Origin: an uncultured Pelagibacteraceae bacterium
GTDB taxonomy: Bacteria; Pseudomonadota; Alphaproteobacteria; Pelagibacterales; Pelagibacteraceae
Direction of reading: 5' to 3'
Length of the DNA stretch: 64,000 bases
Assembly: GCA_902589315.1 (NCBI GenBank)
Contig: CACISK010000001.1
Coordinates: 62,001 to 126,000 of the forward strand
Shown: positions 46,687 to 56,165 of the stretch, piece by piece
Position numbering within the stretch: the first letter of the stretch is position 1
How the letters are laid out: the number at the start of each line of letters is the position of its first letter
Notes under the pieces: model-generated
Seen by the model: only the letters and a program-made list of their open reading frames with translations
Databases searched by the model: none
What the model was told of the DNA's origin: nothing
Program-made: the position numbers and the translations under genes

Positions 46687-47886
46687 TTAATTAATCTGTT
46701 GAATTATTCTTTTGACTATTTCCTCAGCTACCAATGATTTACTCATCTTTTCAAAATTTTCTTCAGGTTTATCTTTGTAAAATATAGAAATTTTATTAAA
46801 ATCTGATCCAAATCCTATAGTTTGATCTGAGACATCATTTGCAATTACCCAGTCACAATTTTTTTCATTCAACTTCTCTTTTGCATTTGTCGAGAGATTG
46901 TTTGTTTCTGCTGCAAAACCAATTGTTATTTTTGGTCTTAATGAATTGTGATTAGATATATGATTTAAAATATCAATATTTTTTTCTAGCTCTAAGTTAA
47001 ATTCTTCATTCTTTTTAATCTTTGTACTTTTATAATTTTTCACTTTAAAATCAGAAACAGCTGCAGAAAAAATAGCTACATCTGTTGGTAGATTATTTAA
47101 ACTTTCTTTGAACATCTCTTCAGCCGTTTCAACACTTACAAAATTAACACCGTCCAAAGGTTTAATGCTTGTCTTTCCAGAAATAAGTGTTGTATCAAAT
47201 CCATTGTCTCTAAGACATTTGGCTATTTCATATCCTTGTTTGCCACTGGATTTATTTGTAATAAATCTTACAGGATCAATATATTCATTAGTTGGTCCTG
47301 CAGTAACTAAAGCTTTTAATTTTTTATTTTTATCTAAATTAGAAAAATAATTTTTAAGCGTATTGATTATTTCATTTGGTTCTGTCATTTTTCCTTCACC
47401 GTATTCACCACATGCCATATCTCCTATCTCTGGCCCAATAATTTTGTATCCAAAGCTTTTTAATTTTAATATGTTTTCTTTAGTAGAAGGATGCTCCCAC
47501 ATTCTTACATTCATTGCTGGTGCTAAAAATATTTGTTTATTAGAAGCTAATAAAACAGTAGACGCCAAATCTTCTGCATTTCCTGAGGCTACTTTCGATA
47601 TAGTATTAGCTGTAATTGGTGCAACTAATACTGCATCAGCCCATCTTGATAAAGATATATGGTCCATCTCAGCTTCGTTTTCTGCACTAAATATATCGTC
47701 ATAAACTTTTTCTTGGGAAAGAGACGAAACAGATAGTGGAGTTACAAATTCTTTTGCATTTTTTGTTAATATAGTTTTTACACGAACACCATTTTTCTTA
47801 AATAATCTTATTAACTCAAGGCTTTTGTAAGCAGAAATTCCACCACATATAATCAACAGTATTTTTTTATTCTCAAAATAATTCAT
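46687..47886 (-). CDS. coaBC: Bifunctional phosphopantothenoylcysteine decarboxylase/synthetase
   Basis: Two steps of coenzyme A synthesis in a 399-residue protein. The CoaC flavoprotein half (about 1-190) has GGISAYKSLELIRLF, the PAMNVRMWEHP loop and GDMACGEYGEG active-site lid. The CoaB half has TAGPTNEYIDPVRFITNKSS GKQG. It is between dut and ubiB in the alphaproteobacterial order. Confidence 0.97.
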   Translation of the reverse strand: MNYFENKKILLIICGGISAYKSLELIRLFKKNGVRVKTILTKNAKEFVTPLSVSSLSQEKVYDDIFSAENEAEMDHISLSRWADAVLVAPITANTISKVASGNAEDLASTVLLASNKQIFLAPAMNVRMWEHPSTKENILKLKSFGYKIIGPEIGDMACGEYGEGKMTEPNEIINTLKNYFSNLDKNKKLKALVTAGPTNEYIDPVRFITNKSSGKQGYEIAKCLRDNGFDTTLISGKTSIKPLDGVNFVSVETAEEMFKESLNNLPTDVAIFSAAVSDFKVKNYKSTKIKKNEEFNLELEKNIDILNHISNHNSLRPKITIGFAAETNNLSTNAKEKLNEKNCDWVIANDVSDQTIGFGSDFNKISIFYKDKPEENFEKMSKSLVAEEIVKRIIQQIN

Positions 47887-47894
47887 CGTCGAGA

Positions 47895-49472
47895 TTAAAA
47901 TACTACTAATCCTAAAATTACAAGTAATAATAAACCAATGATTGATTGATTTCTGAAAGCTACCATTTCATTTTTTTTTGTATTTAGATCATTATACGTA
48001 TTAGTATTTTGTGGAATTTGTCCACTTGCAAGAAATGTTAATGCTTGGTTTGCTTTATCCATTATTTGCGGCATTTCTGGTAATCTTTTTATAACTTCTG
48101 CAGAATTTTTTAGAGTTTCATTTAATGCTGTTATAGGATCTTTTGTTTCTTTAAGCCATTTTTCAAGAACAGGTCTTGAGGTTTCCCAAATGTTTGTCTC
48201 TGGATTTAATCTTCTTGCAACACCTTCAACTACTACCATGGTTTTCTGTAGCATGAGCAACTGTGGTTGAGTTTGCATATTAAATTTTTCTGTCACATCA
48301 AAAAGTTGTTTGAGTAATTTACCGCCAGATATATCTTTAATTGACTGACCAAATATTGGCTCTCCTATTGATCTTAGTGCTTGGGCGAGATCATCAACAG
48401 GCACTTCTTTTGGAACTAACCCTGCAGCCAAATGAACTTCAGCCACTTTTTTATAATCTCGTTTAATAAAACCATATAAAATCTCAGCAAGAAATTTTTT
48501 ACTCAAATCATCGAGTCTTCCCATTATACCAAAATCGATAGGAACTATTTGACCGCTATTGTTTATAAAAATGTTACCTTGATGCATATCTGCATGAAAA
48601 AAACCATCTCTAACAGCATGTCTTAGAAAATGTTGAATAATATCTGATGCAATTTTTTTGGTATCTATATTTCTTTTTTCTAACTCTTCTGTTTCTCTTA
48701 TAGAGACACCTTCAACCCAGTCTAAAGTCATTACATTTTCACTTGTAAAATTCCAATAAATTCTAGGAACTTGAAATCCACTGTCATTCTTTGTGTTTTC
48801 AGAATATTCATTAGCTGCAGCGGCTTCAAATCTTAAATCCATTTCTAAATTGGTTATTTCTTTTAGCAAATAAACAACCTCAACTAATTTAAGTCTTTTT
48901 GTCTTTTTGATAATTGACTCAGTTAAAAAAGCAAAAAGCATCAAAGCATCAATTTCTTCGTTGAATATTTTTTTTATATTTGGTCGTAAAATTTTTATAG
49001 CCACATCTTTAATTGTGCCACTATCATTTATTTGCGCCTTATGAACTTGAGCTATAGATGCTGCTGCCACTGGTTCAGATAGATTTATAATTGAATTAAA
49101 ATTATCTTCTCCTAGATCTTTTTTAATTATTTCTTTAGCTTTAGATAATTCAAAGGGAGGCAAACGATCTTGTAAACTTTCTAGTTGCTTTGATAACTTT
49201 TCTCCAATTATATCTGGTCTAGTTGCTAGAAATTGACCTAATTTAATGAATGTCGTGCCCATAGATTGCAAGGAGTTTGATAATCTTTCACCTTCGGTTT
49301 CATTTACAAAAGAATTATTTTTTTTTGAAAACGATAAAGACAACAAATAAAATAAAATTTTTATTCCAACTGGTGGATTATGAAACTTTGTGAATATACT
49401 TAAAGCGTCAGATTTTGCTAATTTCCTTCCAAGCTTAAAAAGTATGTATAATTTTTTAATCATATTTTCCAA
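47895..49472 (-). CDS. ubiB: Ubiquinone biosynthesis atypical kinase UbiB
   Basis: UbiB/ADCK-family ATPase of 525 residues. The KxGQ motif is in FIKLGQFLATRPDIIG near residue 76; the A-rich loop is PVAAASIAQVHKAQI; the kinase-like catalytic part is FFHADMHQGNIFI then IDFGIMGRL. One C-terminal transmembrane helix (about 505-523) anchors it. It supports ubiquinone synthesis with UbiE, whose gene overlaps by 13 bp. Confidence 0.96.
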   Translation of the reverse strand: MENMIKKLYILFKLGRKLAKSDALSIFTKFHNPPVGIKILFYLLSLSFSKKNNSFVNETEGERLSNSLQSMGTTFIKLGQFLATRPDIIGEKLSKQLESLQDRLPPFELSKAKEIIKKDLGEDNFNSIINLSEPVAAASIAQVHKAQINDSGTIKDVAIKILRPNIKKIFNEEIDALMLFAFLTESIIKKTKRLKLVEVVYLLKEITNLEMDLRFEAAAANEYSENTKNDSGFQVPRIYWNFTSENVMTLDWVEGVSIRETEELEKRNIDTKKIASDIIQHFLRHAVRDGFFHADMHQGNIFINNSGQIVPIDFGIMGRLDDLSKKFLAEILYGFIKRDYKKVAEVHLAAGLVPKEVPVDDLAQALRSIGEPIFGQSIKDISGGKLLKQLFDVTEKFNMQTQPQLLMLQKTMVVVEGVARRLNPETNIWETSRPVLEKWLKETKDPITALNETLKNSAEVIKRLPEMPQIMDKANQALTFLASGQIPQNTNTYNDLNTKKNEMVAFRNQSIIGLLLLVILGLVVF

Positions 49473-50167
49473 CCTGAATGAATAGCTACTATTCCACCTG
49501 AATAGTTTCTATACTCGCATTTAATAAAATTATTTTTCTCCATTAAACCCTTTAATTCCTCTTGATTAACAAATTCTTGGATACTTTTTATCAGATATTC
49601 ATAAGGTTCTTTTTCACCAACCACAAATTTTCCTATTTCTGGAATTAATTTAGAGTATCTTTTATAGACTAAATCTAAGTTTAAATTTTGAATTTTTGAA
49701 AATTCTAAACAAAAAAATCTACCTCCTGACTTTAAAACTCTGTACGCTTCACTTAAGGATTTATTAATATTTTTTGTATTTCTTAAACCAAAACTGATTG
49801 TGTAATAATCACATGAATTAGATTTTAAAGGCAATTTCTCTGCCGAACCCTTAATCCACTTGATATTTTTGTAATTTGATAGTCTATTTTTTCCCTTTTT
49901 CATCATTCCTTCATTGGGGTCAATACAAAATAATTCTATATTTTTATTTGAACTATTATCGATAAAAAGTTTTGCTATATCACCTGTGCCACATGCAACA
50001 TCTGCTAGAATTTTATTTTTACCTGGGTTCATCCAATTTATTAAATTTCTTTTCCAGATTCTATGAACTCCGAGTGACATCAAATCATTCATGATATCGT
50101 ATTTATCATAAACTTTATCAAAGACACCTTGGACTAGACCTTTTTTATTTTGAAGATATTGTTGCAT
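49460..50167 (-). CDS. ubiE: Ubiquinone biosynthesis C-methyltransferase
   Basis: SAM-dependent methyltransferase of 235 residues. YDIMNDLMSLGVHRIWK near residue 24, the SAM-binding ADVACGTGDIAKLF and SFGLRNTKNINKSLSEAYRV are signature stretches. It methylates the benzoquinol ring. The start is 32 bp from divergent mutM. Confidence 0.97.
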   Translation of the reverse strand: MQQYLQNKKGLVQGVFDKVYDKYDIMNDLMSLGVHRIWKRNLINWMNPGKNKILADVACGTGDIAKLFIDNSSNKNIELFCIDPNEGMMKKGKNRLSNYKNIKWIKGSAEKLPLKSNSCDYYTISFGLRNTKNINKSLSEAYRVLKSGGRFFCLEFSKIQNLNLDLVYKRYSKLIPEIGKFVVGEKEPYEYLIKSIQEFVNQEELKGLMEKNNFIKCEYRNYSGGIVAIHSGWKI

Positions 50168-50199
50168 AAAATAAATAATATTAATTAATATAATAATAA

Positions 50200-51063
50200 A
50201 TGCCAGAATTGCCAGAAGTAGAAGTTGTTAAAGAGTCACTAAGTAGAACAATAACAGGAAAAAAAATAAAAAAAGTAAGTATAAAGAATAGGAATTTAAG
50301 GTTTAAAATAAAAAAAGGTTTTGAAACAAGACTTAAATCAAAATCAATAAAAAAAGTTAAGAGGTTTTCAAAATATATCATACTAGTTTTAAATGGTGGA
50401 AAATTTTGTTTAATTCATCTTGGAATGTCTGGCACTATACATCTCTTAAGAAAAAATATTTTAAATCAAAAAACAAATGCAAGTTTTTATCATAGTCCTT
50501 ATTTGCCAAAAAAACACAACCATGTATTTTTGGAATTTGATAACATAAAAATTATATACAATGATCCCAGAAGATTTGGTTATTTCAAATTATTTGAAAA
50601 TAAGAATAATTTAGAAAATTTTATAAATAACTATGGTCCTGAGCCTTTTTCCTCAAAATTTAATCTCAACTACTTAAAAAAATATTTTTATAAAAAGAAA
50701 AAGAATATAAAAAATTTTCTCTTAGATCAAAAGTTTGTTTCAGGTTTGGGGAATATTTATGCAAGTGAAATTTTATTCATCTCTAAAATAAATCCAAAAA
50801 AAAAAGCAAAGTTTTTAAGTGAAAATGATTGTATTAATATTATTAAATATTCAAGAAAAATTTTAAATTTAGCGATAAAAAAAGGAGGGTCTAGTATTAG
50901 AGATTTTAAAAATATAGTTGGTAAAAATGGATCTTTTCAAGATAACTTTAAAGTATACAACAGAGAAAATAAGAGTTGTCTTTCACCAGGATGCAAAGGG
51001 ACAATAAAAAAAAAATTTATCACTAATAGATCAACATTTTTTTGTAATATTTGTCAAAAATAA
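50200..51063 (+). CDS. mutM: Formamidopyrimidine-DNA glycosylase
   Basis: Removes 8-oxoguanine opposite C. The 287-residue protein has the N-terminal catalytic PELPEVE, the H2TH region near LLDQKFVSGLGNIYASEIL, and a C-terminal four-cysteine zinc finger (CLSPGCKG... FFCNICQ). With endonuclease III it gives the window two oxidative base-excision repair enzymes. Its last codons overlap the region just before the rpsT promoter. Confidence 0.97.
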   Translation: MPELPEVEVVKESLSRTITGKKIKKVSIKNRNLRFKIKKGFETRLKSKSIKKVKRFSKYIILVLNGGKFCLIHLGMSGTIHLLRKNILNQKTNASFYHSPYLPKKHNHVFLEFDNIKIIYNDPRRFGYFKLFENKNNLENFINNYGPEPFSSKFNLNYLKKYFYKKKKNIKNFLLDQKFVSGLGNIYASEILFISKINPKKKAKFLSENDCINIIKYSRKILNLAIKKGGSSIRDFKNIVGKNGSFQDNFKVYNRENKSCLSPGCKGTIKKKFITNRSTFFCNICQK

Positions 51064-51075
51064 AAAATTATTATA

Positions 51076-51104
51076 TTGACCGTATAAATTTCTCGTTATA
51101 TACA
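51076..51104 (+). promoter_or_regulatory. rpsT promoter
   Basis: TTGACC at 51076-51081 and TATACA at 51099-51104 are separated by 17 bases. The predicted start is only a few bases before the rpsT ATG at 51114, so the mRNA leader would be very short or the transcript start falls slightly upstream. Confidence 0.55.
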
Positions 51105-51113
51105 ATCGCGCTT

Positions 51114-51374
51114 ATGGCAAACACTAAATCAGCTATTAAACGAATAAGACGTATATCACGTCAAACAACGGTAAATAAGTCTAGAAAAAGCAGGTTTAGA
51201 TCTGCAATAAAAAAAATGAATCTAATTCTTGATAAAAAGGACAAAAAAGAAGCTTTAGCTTTCTTGCCAAAATTAAACTCTGAATTGATGAAAATAGCAA
51301 AGACAGGGGTGATAAAAAAGCAAAACGCGTCAAGAAATATTTCTAGAATAACAAAAAAAATAAATTCCTTATAA
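51114..51374 (+). CDS. rpsT: 30S ribosomal protein S20
   Basis: An 86-residue basic, helical ribosomal protein starting MANTKSAIKRIRRI, the usual S20 start, and containing NKSRKSRFRSAIKKM. The frame is open further upstream to 51051, but that would read through the promoter and has no family resemblance. The mutM-rpsT-dnaA order is typical of alphaproteobacteria. Confidence 0.97.
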   Translation: MANTKSAIKRIRRISRQTTVNKSRKSRFRSAIKKMNLILDKKDKKEALAFLPKLNSELMKIAKTGVIKKQNASRNISRITKKINSL

Positions 51375-51598
51375 CAACTTTTAGTTTACTTAGAGAAATT
51401 ACAACCCTAGAGATTACTTTTTCAATTAAAAAAGGAATTTTTTAATCTTTTAGTCCCAAGATAAAAAAAAATAAAAAAAGTAAATTTAAGATTACTAATT
51501 TTAAGTCCTTAAAAGGAGATTCAATTATTAATTTATACAATTGTAAATTTTATTTTTTTTTGAGAATAAAAATAAACTTATTGCATTGAATTATGAAT

Positions 51599-51616
51599 AG
51601 GAGTTTAACAGACTCT
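51599..51616 (+). promoter_or_regulatory. Hairpin covering the dnaA ribosome-binding site
   Basis: The AGGAG site at 51599-51603 can pair, through GGAGT, with ACTCT at 51611-51615 across a 7-base loop, ending 3 bases before the dnaA ATG. Distance from AGGAG to ATG is long (14 bases) when unfolded. This could restrain dnaA translation; with a 5-bp stem it would be weak. The remaining 51375-51598 gap is A+T-rich, with no clear oriC or gene. Confidence 0.3.
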
Positions 51617-51617
51617 C

Positions 51618-53027
51618 ATGAAAAATAATCTCACTAACATTAAATCAGACAATATTAATAAGATTGATTGGAAATTATTACAAAATGAAATGAAAAATAA
51701 GTTTGGTTCTGAGATTTATGATAGTTGGTTAAAAAAAATTGATTTAGTTGATGAGTTTAAAAATTATGTTTTATTATCCGTTTCGACAAGATTTATCAGA
51801 GACTGGATAACCTCAAGATATTTAGATCAAATATTACAAATAATTAAATCATATAAAAAAGATATTTCTAGAATAGAATTTGTGATTAACGAGAATATAA
51901 AGGACAAAAGTAGTGATGAAATAAAACCAGATAATTCATCTGATAATGAAAAGGTTTCATTTATTAAAGATTCATATCTTCAATATAATCGAATTGATCC
52001 AAATAAAAACTTTGAGAATTTCTTGCTAGGTAAAAGTAATAAACTAGCTTTTGAGGCTGCAAAAAAAGTCTCAGAACAAATAGCTTATTATAATCCTCTA
52101 TATATTTATAGTGGAGTTGGAATGGGTAAGACACATTTGTTAAATGCAATTGGATTATGTTTGAAAGAAAAAAATAAAGTAATGTTTATTTCAGCCGAAA
52201 GATTTATGTATCAATTTGTAAAATCGATAAAATCCAATGATATGGTAAAGTTTAAAGAGTATTTTAGAAATACTGACATATTTTTGATTGATGATATTCA
52301 ATTTATGAATGGAAAAGAAGCTATGCAAGAAGAGTTTTTCCACACATTTAATGTTTTGCTAGAGAAAGGATCACAAATTATTGTATCAGCAGATAGACCA
52401 CCAAACAAATTAACTAGAATACAAGAGAGAATTAAATCTAGATTTTCAGGAGGGCTAGTAGTTGATATTCAAAATGCTGATTTTGAATTAAGATACAATA
52501 TAATAAAATCCAAAAATGAAGATCTTGGAATTCATGATCCAAATAATATTAAAATCAGTGATGAGATCATAAAATTTATTAGTACTGAAGTTAACACTAG
52601 TATCAGAGAACTTGTAGGTGCATTTAATAGAATAGTATCTTTCTCAAGAATTTATGGAAAAACAGCTTCAATGTCAGAGGTAAAAGTAATATTAAAAGAT
52701 CTATTAAATTTAACAGAAAATAAAGTTGATATAGACAATATTCAAACAATAGTCTGTAAATATTTTAAAATAAGTAAAAACGAAATGTTGTCACCAAGAA
52801 GATCAAGATACCTTGTAAGACCAAGACAAACTGCTATTTATTTAGCAAAAATGCTGACATCTAAATCTTTACCAGAGATAGGTCGATCATTTGCTAATAG
52901 AGATCACACAACTGTTATTCATTCAGTTAAAACAATAGAAAAATTAAGAAAAGACGATAATGAATTAAATTTAAGCATTGATAGCCTAAAGAATAAAATA
53001 TTATACAAACAAGAAAATGAAATTTAG
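51618..53027 (+). CDS. dnaA: Chromosomal replication initiator DnaA
   Basis: AAA+ initiator of 469 residues. Domain I has WKLLQNEMKNKFG and YDSWLKKIDLV; the AAA+ core has YSGVGMGKTHLLNAIG near residue 170, LIDDIQFMNGKEAMQEEFFH, and sensor motifs; domain IV carries the box-binding signature ANRDHTTVIHSVKTIEKL near residue 435. Its end overlaps dnaN by 11 bp, tighter than in most bacteria. Confidence 0.98.
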   Translation: MKNNLTNIKSDNINKIDWKLLQNEMKNKFGSEIYDSWLKKIDLVDEFKNYVLLSVSTRFIRDWITSRYLDQILQIIKSYKKDISRIEFVINENIKDKSSDEIKPDNSSDNEKVSFIKDSYLQYNRIDPNKNFENFLLGKSNKLAFEAAKKVSEQIAYYNPLYIYSGVGMGKTHLLNAIGLCLKEKNKVMFISAERFMYQFVKSIKSNDMVKFKEYFRNTDIFLIDDIQFMNGKEAMQEEFFHTFNVLLEKGSQIIVSADRPPNKLTRIQERIKSRFSGGLVVDIQNADFELRYNIIKSKNEDLGIHDPNNIKISDEIIKFISTEVNTSIRELVGAFNRIVSFSRIYGKTASMSEVKVILKDLLNLTENKVDIDNIQTIVCKYFKISKNEMLSPRRSRYLVRPRQTAIYLAKMLTSKSLPEIGRSFANRDHTTVIHSVKTIEKLRKDDNELNLSIDSLKNKILYKQENEI

Positions 53028-54129
53028 TGTTAATCAACAGGATTTGCAAAAATCTTTAGGTTACTGTCAGGGTGTAATAGAAAAAAGAAGCACTTTACCT
53101 ATACTTTCAAATATTTTGATAGAGGCAGCAAATTCAAAGTTAAAAATTACAGCAACTGATTTAGATTTAATATTTGTAAATGAAATTTCAAATATTAAAA
53201 TTTTTGATGAAGGCAAAACAACCACTTCTTCATCAATTATGTTTGATATTGTAAGAAAAATTCCCTCCGGTAGTCAGATAAATTTTGAAAACACTGGAGA
53301 AAGTAAATTACAATTAGAATCAAATAAATCTCTATTCAATTTAAATTCAATTAATGCATCTGAATTTCCAATTACAGATGAAAATTTCAATGAAAATGAA
53401 TTTACTATAAATTCAAAAGATTTATTAAAACTTTTAAATAAATGTAAATTTTCGATTTCGAATGATGAAACAAGACATTATCTTAGTGGTATTTTTTTCC
53501 ATCAGACCCAAACAGATGATAAGAATTTTTTAACTGCAGCCGCAACAGATAGCCATAGAATGTCTATCTCAAAAATAAGACTAAAAAACAAAATTGAATT
53601 TGAACCAATAATACTTCCGAAAAAAACTATATTTCAATTATGTTCTCTTCTAGAGGATTATGAAGGAGAGGTTAAAGTCTCAAATATTAAATCCAAAATT
53701 AAATTTGAAATTAACAATAGTATTTTGATATCAAAATTAATTGATGGAAAATTTCCTAATTATATTCAAGTTATCCCTAGAGAGAATCAAAAAAAACTTG
53801 AAATAGATCTAAAATCTTTCTTAAATTCCGTTGATAGAGTAGCATCAGTTTCTCTAGATAAAAAAGATGGTGTAAAATTTAATTTGACTAAAGATAATTT
53901 AGATTTATCTGTCAATAATACTAACAGTGGTGATGGTAAAGAAAGCTTATCTGTAAAATTTGAGACAGATTTAGATATAAGTTTTAACTCTAGATATTTG
54001 CTTGATATAGCATCCCAACTAAACGGTGATAATATTGAAATATATTTGAAAGATACTGGATCTCCAGCGTTAATAAAAGATCCTGCAGACTTTGACAGTA
54101 TTTATGTTGTAATGCCTATGAAAGGTTAG
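53017..54129 (+). CDS. dnaN: DNA polymerase III beta sliding clamp
   Basis: Sliding clamp of 370 residues made of three similar beta-clamp domains. KRSTLPILSNILIEA near residue 23 and AATDSHRMSIS near residue 178 are typical, and the end DSIYVVMPMKG matches the clamp C-terminus. Translational coupling to dnaA is implied by the overlap. It overlaps the convergent acyltransferase gene by 4 bp. Confidence 0.97.
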   Translation: MKFSVNQQDLQKSLGYCQGVIEKRSTLPILSNILIEAANSKLKITATDLDLIFVNEISNIKIFDEGKTTTSSSIMFDIVRKIPSGSQINFENTGESKLQLESNKSLFNLNSINASEFPITDENFNENEFTINSKDLLKLLNKCKFSISNDETRHYLSGIFFHQTQTDDKNFLTAAATDSHRMSISKIRLKNKIEFEPIILPKKTIFQLCSLLEDYEGEVKVSNIKSKIKFEINNSILISKLIDGKFPNYIQVIPRENQKKLEIDLKSFLNSVDRVASVSLDKKDGVKFNLTKDNLDLSVNNTNSGDGKESLSVKFETDLDISFNSRYLLDIASQLNGDNIEIYLKDTGSPALIKDPADFDSIYVVMPMKG

Positions 54130-54824
54130 TTAGCAAGACCAAGCTCAGAATAAATTTTTTTTTGCAATAATTTTACAAATTCTGTTTCTTCGATACCTGT
54201 ATTAATTGGTTTTAAAATAGAAATAGTAATCGTTTTATTGGGATTCATCTTTCCAGATTTTGGCCATACTCTTCCAGAGTCAATAGCCACGGGCTGACAT
54301 TTCACATTTAATTCCCTGTAAATTCTTCCAACTCCCTTTTTAAAAGGAATAATTTCATCTGGTAGAACTCGAGTGGCTTGTGGAAAAATTATTACAGGTC
54401 TTTTTGTTTTTTCCATAACTTCTTTAATTTTTTCAGTAAAATTAAGGTTTTCTTTTGAAACTTTATTTCTATTCACAGGAATAGAATCTATCTTTCTTAA
54501 ATACCAACCAAATATCGGAATATTTAATAATTCTTTTTTAAGAATAAAAATTGGTGAATTAAATATTGTTTGTAAAAAAAAAGTTTCAAACATCGATTGA
54601 TGAGAGCATGCGATAAAGAAATTCTCGTTATTAATTATGTTTTCTTGACCTTTTATTACTATGCTGGTCGAGTAAAAAATTTTTAAACAGAATGAGGACC
54701 AGTATCCAAAAAGTTTACCTCCAATAAGTGTAATTTTCTTTGGTAGTAATAATGATGGAAGAAAAATAATACATATTAAAATTAATCCGGGAAAAAATAT
54801 ACTTTTAAAGAGGATATTTCTCAT
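54126..54824 (-). CDS. 1-Acyl-sn-glycerol-3-phosphate acyltransferase family (PlsC)
   Basis: A 232-residue membrane-associated acyltransferase with an N-terminal transmembrane region (about 8-30). Motif I is CSHQSMFETFF, an HX4E form in place of HX4D; later motifs are KKELLNIPIFGWYLRKIDSIPVNR-like and VIIFPQATRVLP in place of FPEGTR. The HQS-x2-ET and FPQ forms are common in alphaproteobacterial members. Probably makes phosphatidic acid. Confidence 0.88.
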   Translation of the reverse strand: MRNILFKSIFFPGLILICIIFLPSLLLPKKITLIGGKLFGYWSSFCLKIFYSTSIVIKGQENIINNENFFIACSHQSMFETFFLQTIFNSPIFILKKELLNIPIFGWYLRKIDSIPVNRNKVSKENLNFTEKIKEVMEKTKRPVIIFPQATRVLPDEIIPFKKGVGRIYRELNVKCQPVAIDSGRVWPKSGKMNPNKTITISILKPINTGIEETEFVKLLQKKIYSELGLAN

Positions 54825-54837
54825 TATAAGTTTTAAA

Positions 54838-56052
54838 TTAGATTATATCTGTTATTTTTTGTCTTTTTCTAATAACCTTTACTTTATTTCCTTTAATCAA
54901 AATTTCAGCAGGTCTTAATCTAAGATTATAATTAGATGATAATGAATAACCATATGCACCTGTATCGCAAATAATCATAATATCATTTTCTTTTATATTC
55001 TGAAATTTTCTTTCTGTTAAAAATTTATCAGTTGTTTCACATACGGGGCCTACAAATTCTAATATCTTCTTTGATTGCGACTTATTTCTAAGGGATGGAA
55101 CTATCCTATGTTTTGCATTATACAAAGCTGGTCTTATCAAATCATTCATTGCCGCATCCAATATTACAAATGTTTTTGATTTGTTATGTTTTAAATAAAT
55201 TACTTTAGTTGCAAGTATACCAACATTTCCAATTATAGATCTTCCAGGTTCAAAAATTATTTTGCAATTATATTTATTTTTAAATTTAATTATTAATTTT
55301 TTATATTTTGTATAATTAAGTTTTTTCGTTTCATTGTCATAATTAATTCCCATCCCACCACCTAAATCAATAAATTCAAATTTATAATCTAAATTTTTTA
55401 AAAGTTTATCAAGAACATTTAGCATTTTTTCGTAGGGTTTGTGGTTTAAGATTTGACTACCGATATGAACGCTTAAGCATTTAATATTTATAAATTTTGA
55501 TTGTTTCATCAAATTAATAATTTTTACAAAAGTCTTTTTATCTACACCAAATTTATTTTCACTTTTACCAGTTGAAATTTGTTTCAATGTTTCGGCATCA
55601 GTATCTGGATTTAATCTTAGTCCTATGTCAACAACTTTATTTAGTTTTTTTGCAGCCGCTTCAATTGCCAAAACCTCACTCAAAGATTCAGAATTTATTA
55701 ATAATATTTTTTGCTTTATTGCATACTCAATTTCATTTTTTGTTTTACCAACTCCAGAGAAAACTATTTTGTTTTTATTAATACCAGCCTTAAGTGATGC
55801 ATATAATTCACCTTTTGAAACCACATCTGCTCCAAGGCCAAGTTTTTTTATTTCTTTTAATAATGAAATATTAGAATTGGATTTCACAGAGAAACAAATT
55901 AAAGGTCTAATTTCCTTAAAAGCTTTTTTAAAATTCTCTATATTTACTCTTAAACTTTTATAAGAGTAGCAGTATAGAGGCGTTTTAAATTTTTTTGTTA
56001 GACTCCTTATGTCTTTTCCTTCAATAAAAAATTTATTGTTTATATATCTCAT
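54838..56052 (-). CDS. lysA: Diaminopimelate decarboxylase
   Basis: PLP enzyme of 404 residues that makes lysine from meso-diaminopimelate. The PLP lysine is about residue 57 (CFSVKSNSN). DLGGGMGINY, FEPGRSIIG and the C-terminal CDTGAYGYSLSSNYN are diagnostic of the fold-III decarboxylases. Its start overlaps the stop of the tiny lipoprotein gene lptM by 3 bp. Confidence 0.96.
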   Translation of the reverse strand: MRYINNKFFIEGKDIRSLTKKFKTPLYCYSYKSLRVNIENFKKAFKEIRPLICFSVKSNSNISLLKEIKKLGLGADVVSKGELYASLKAGINKNKIVFSGVGKTKNEIEYAIKQKILLINSESLSEVLAIEAAAKKLNKVVDIGLRLNPDTDAETLKQISTGKSENKFGVDKKTFVKIINLMKQSKFINIKCLSVHIGSQILNHKPYEKMLNVLDKLLKNLDYKFEFIDLGGGMGINYDNETKKLNYTKYKKLIIKFKNKYNCKIIFEPGRSIIGNVGILATKVIYLKHNKSKTFVILDAAMNDLIRPALYNAKHRIVPSLRNKSQSKKILEFVGPVCETTDKFLTERKFQNIKENDIMIICDTGAYGYSLSSNYNLRLRPAEILIKGNKVKVIRKRQKITDII

Positions 56053-56165
56053 AATACTTTTTGAATATTCTTAGTTAATTCAGATTTATATTCTGGATCA
56101 CCTTTACGTCCACAAGCAGCTATAAAATATAAACAAAGTATAATTATTAAAATTTTTTTTGCCAT
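56049..56165 (-). CDS. lptM: LptM/YifL-type small lipoprotein
   Basis: A 38-residue lipoprotein: lysines, a hydrophobic stretch and a lipobox ending at Cys18 (FIAACGRKGDPEY). The CGxKGxP/L start after the lipid cysteine is the hallmark of the LptM/YifL family, which in E. coli assists LptD maturation and sits directly before dapF/lysA-region genes. Here it lies between argH and lysA, overlapping argH by 19 bp and lysA by about 4 bp. In many proteobacteria the same argH-lipoprotein-lysA order is seen. Confidence 0.85.
   Translation of the reverse strand: MAKKILIIILCLYFIAACGRKGDPEYKSELTKNIQKVL

Noticed and set aside
51051..51113. Longer S20 protein
   Set aside because: The extension overlaps the end of mutM and the rpsT promoter, and normal S20 begins MANTKSA.
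51375..51617. Chromosome origin next to dnaA
   Set aside because: Only one loose DnaA-box-like sequence (TTATACAAT, 7 of 9) is seen in the A+T-rich spacer; no cluster of boxes.
54580..54605. Active-site change HX4E in the PlsC-like enzyme as a sign of inactivity
   Set aside because: The HQS-x2-ET form together with FPQ-TR is common in alphaproteobacterial acyltransferases of this group.
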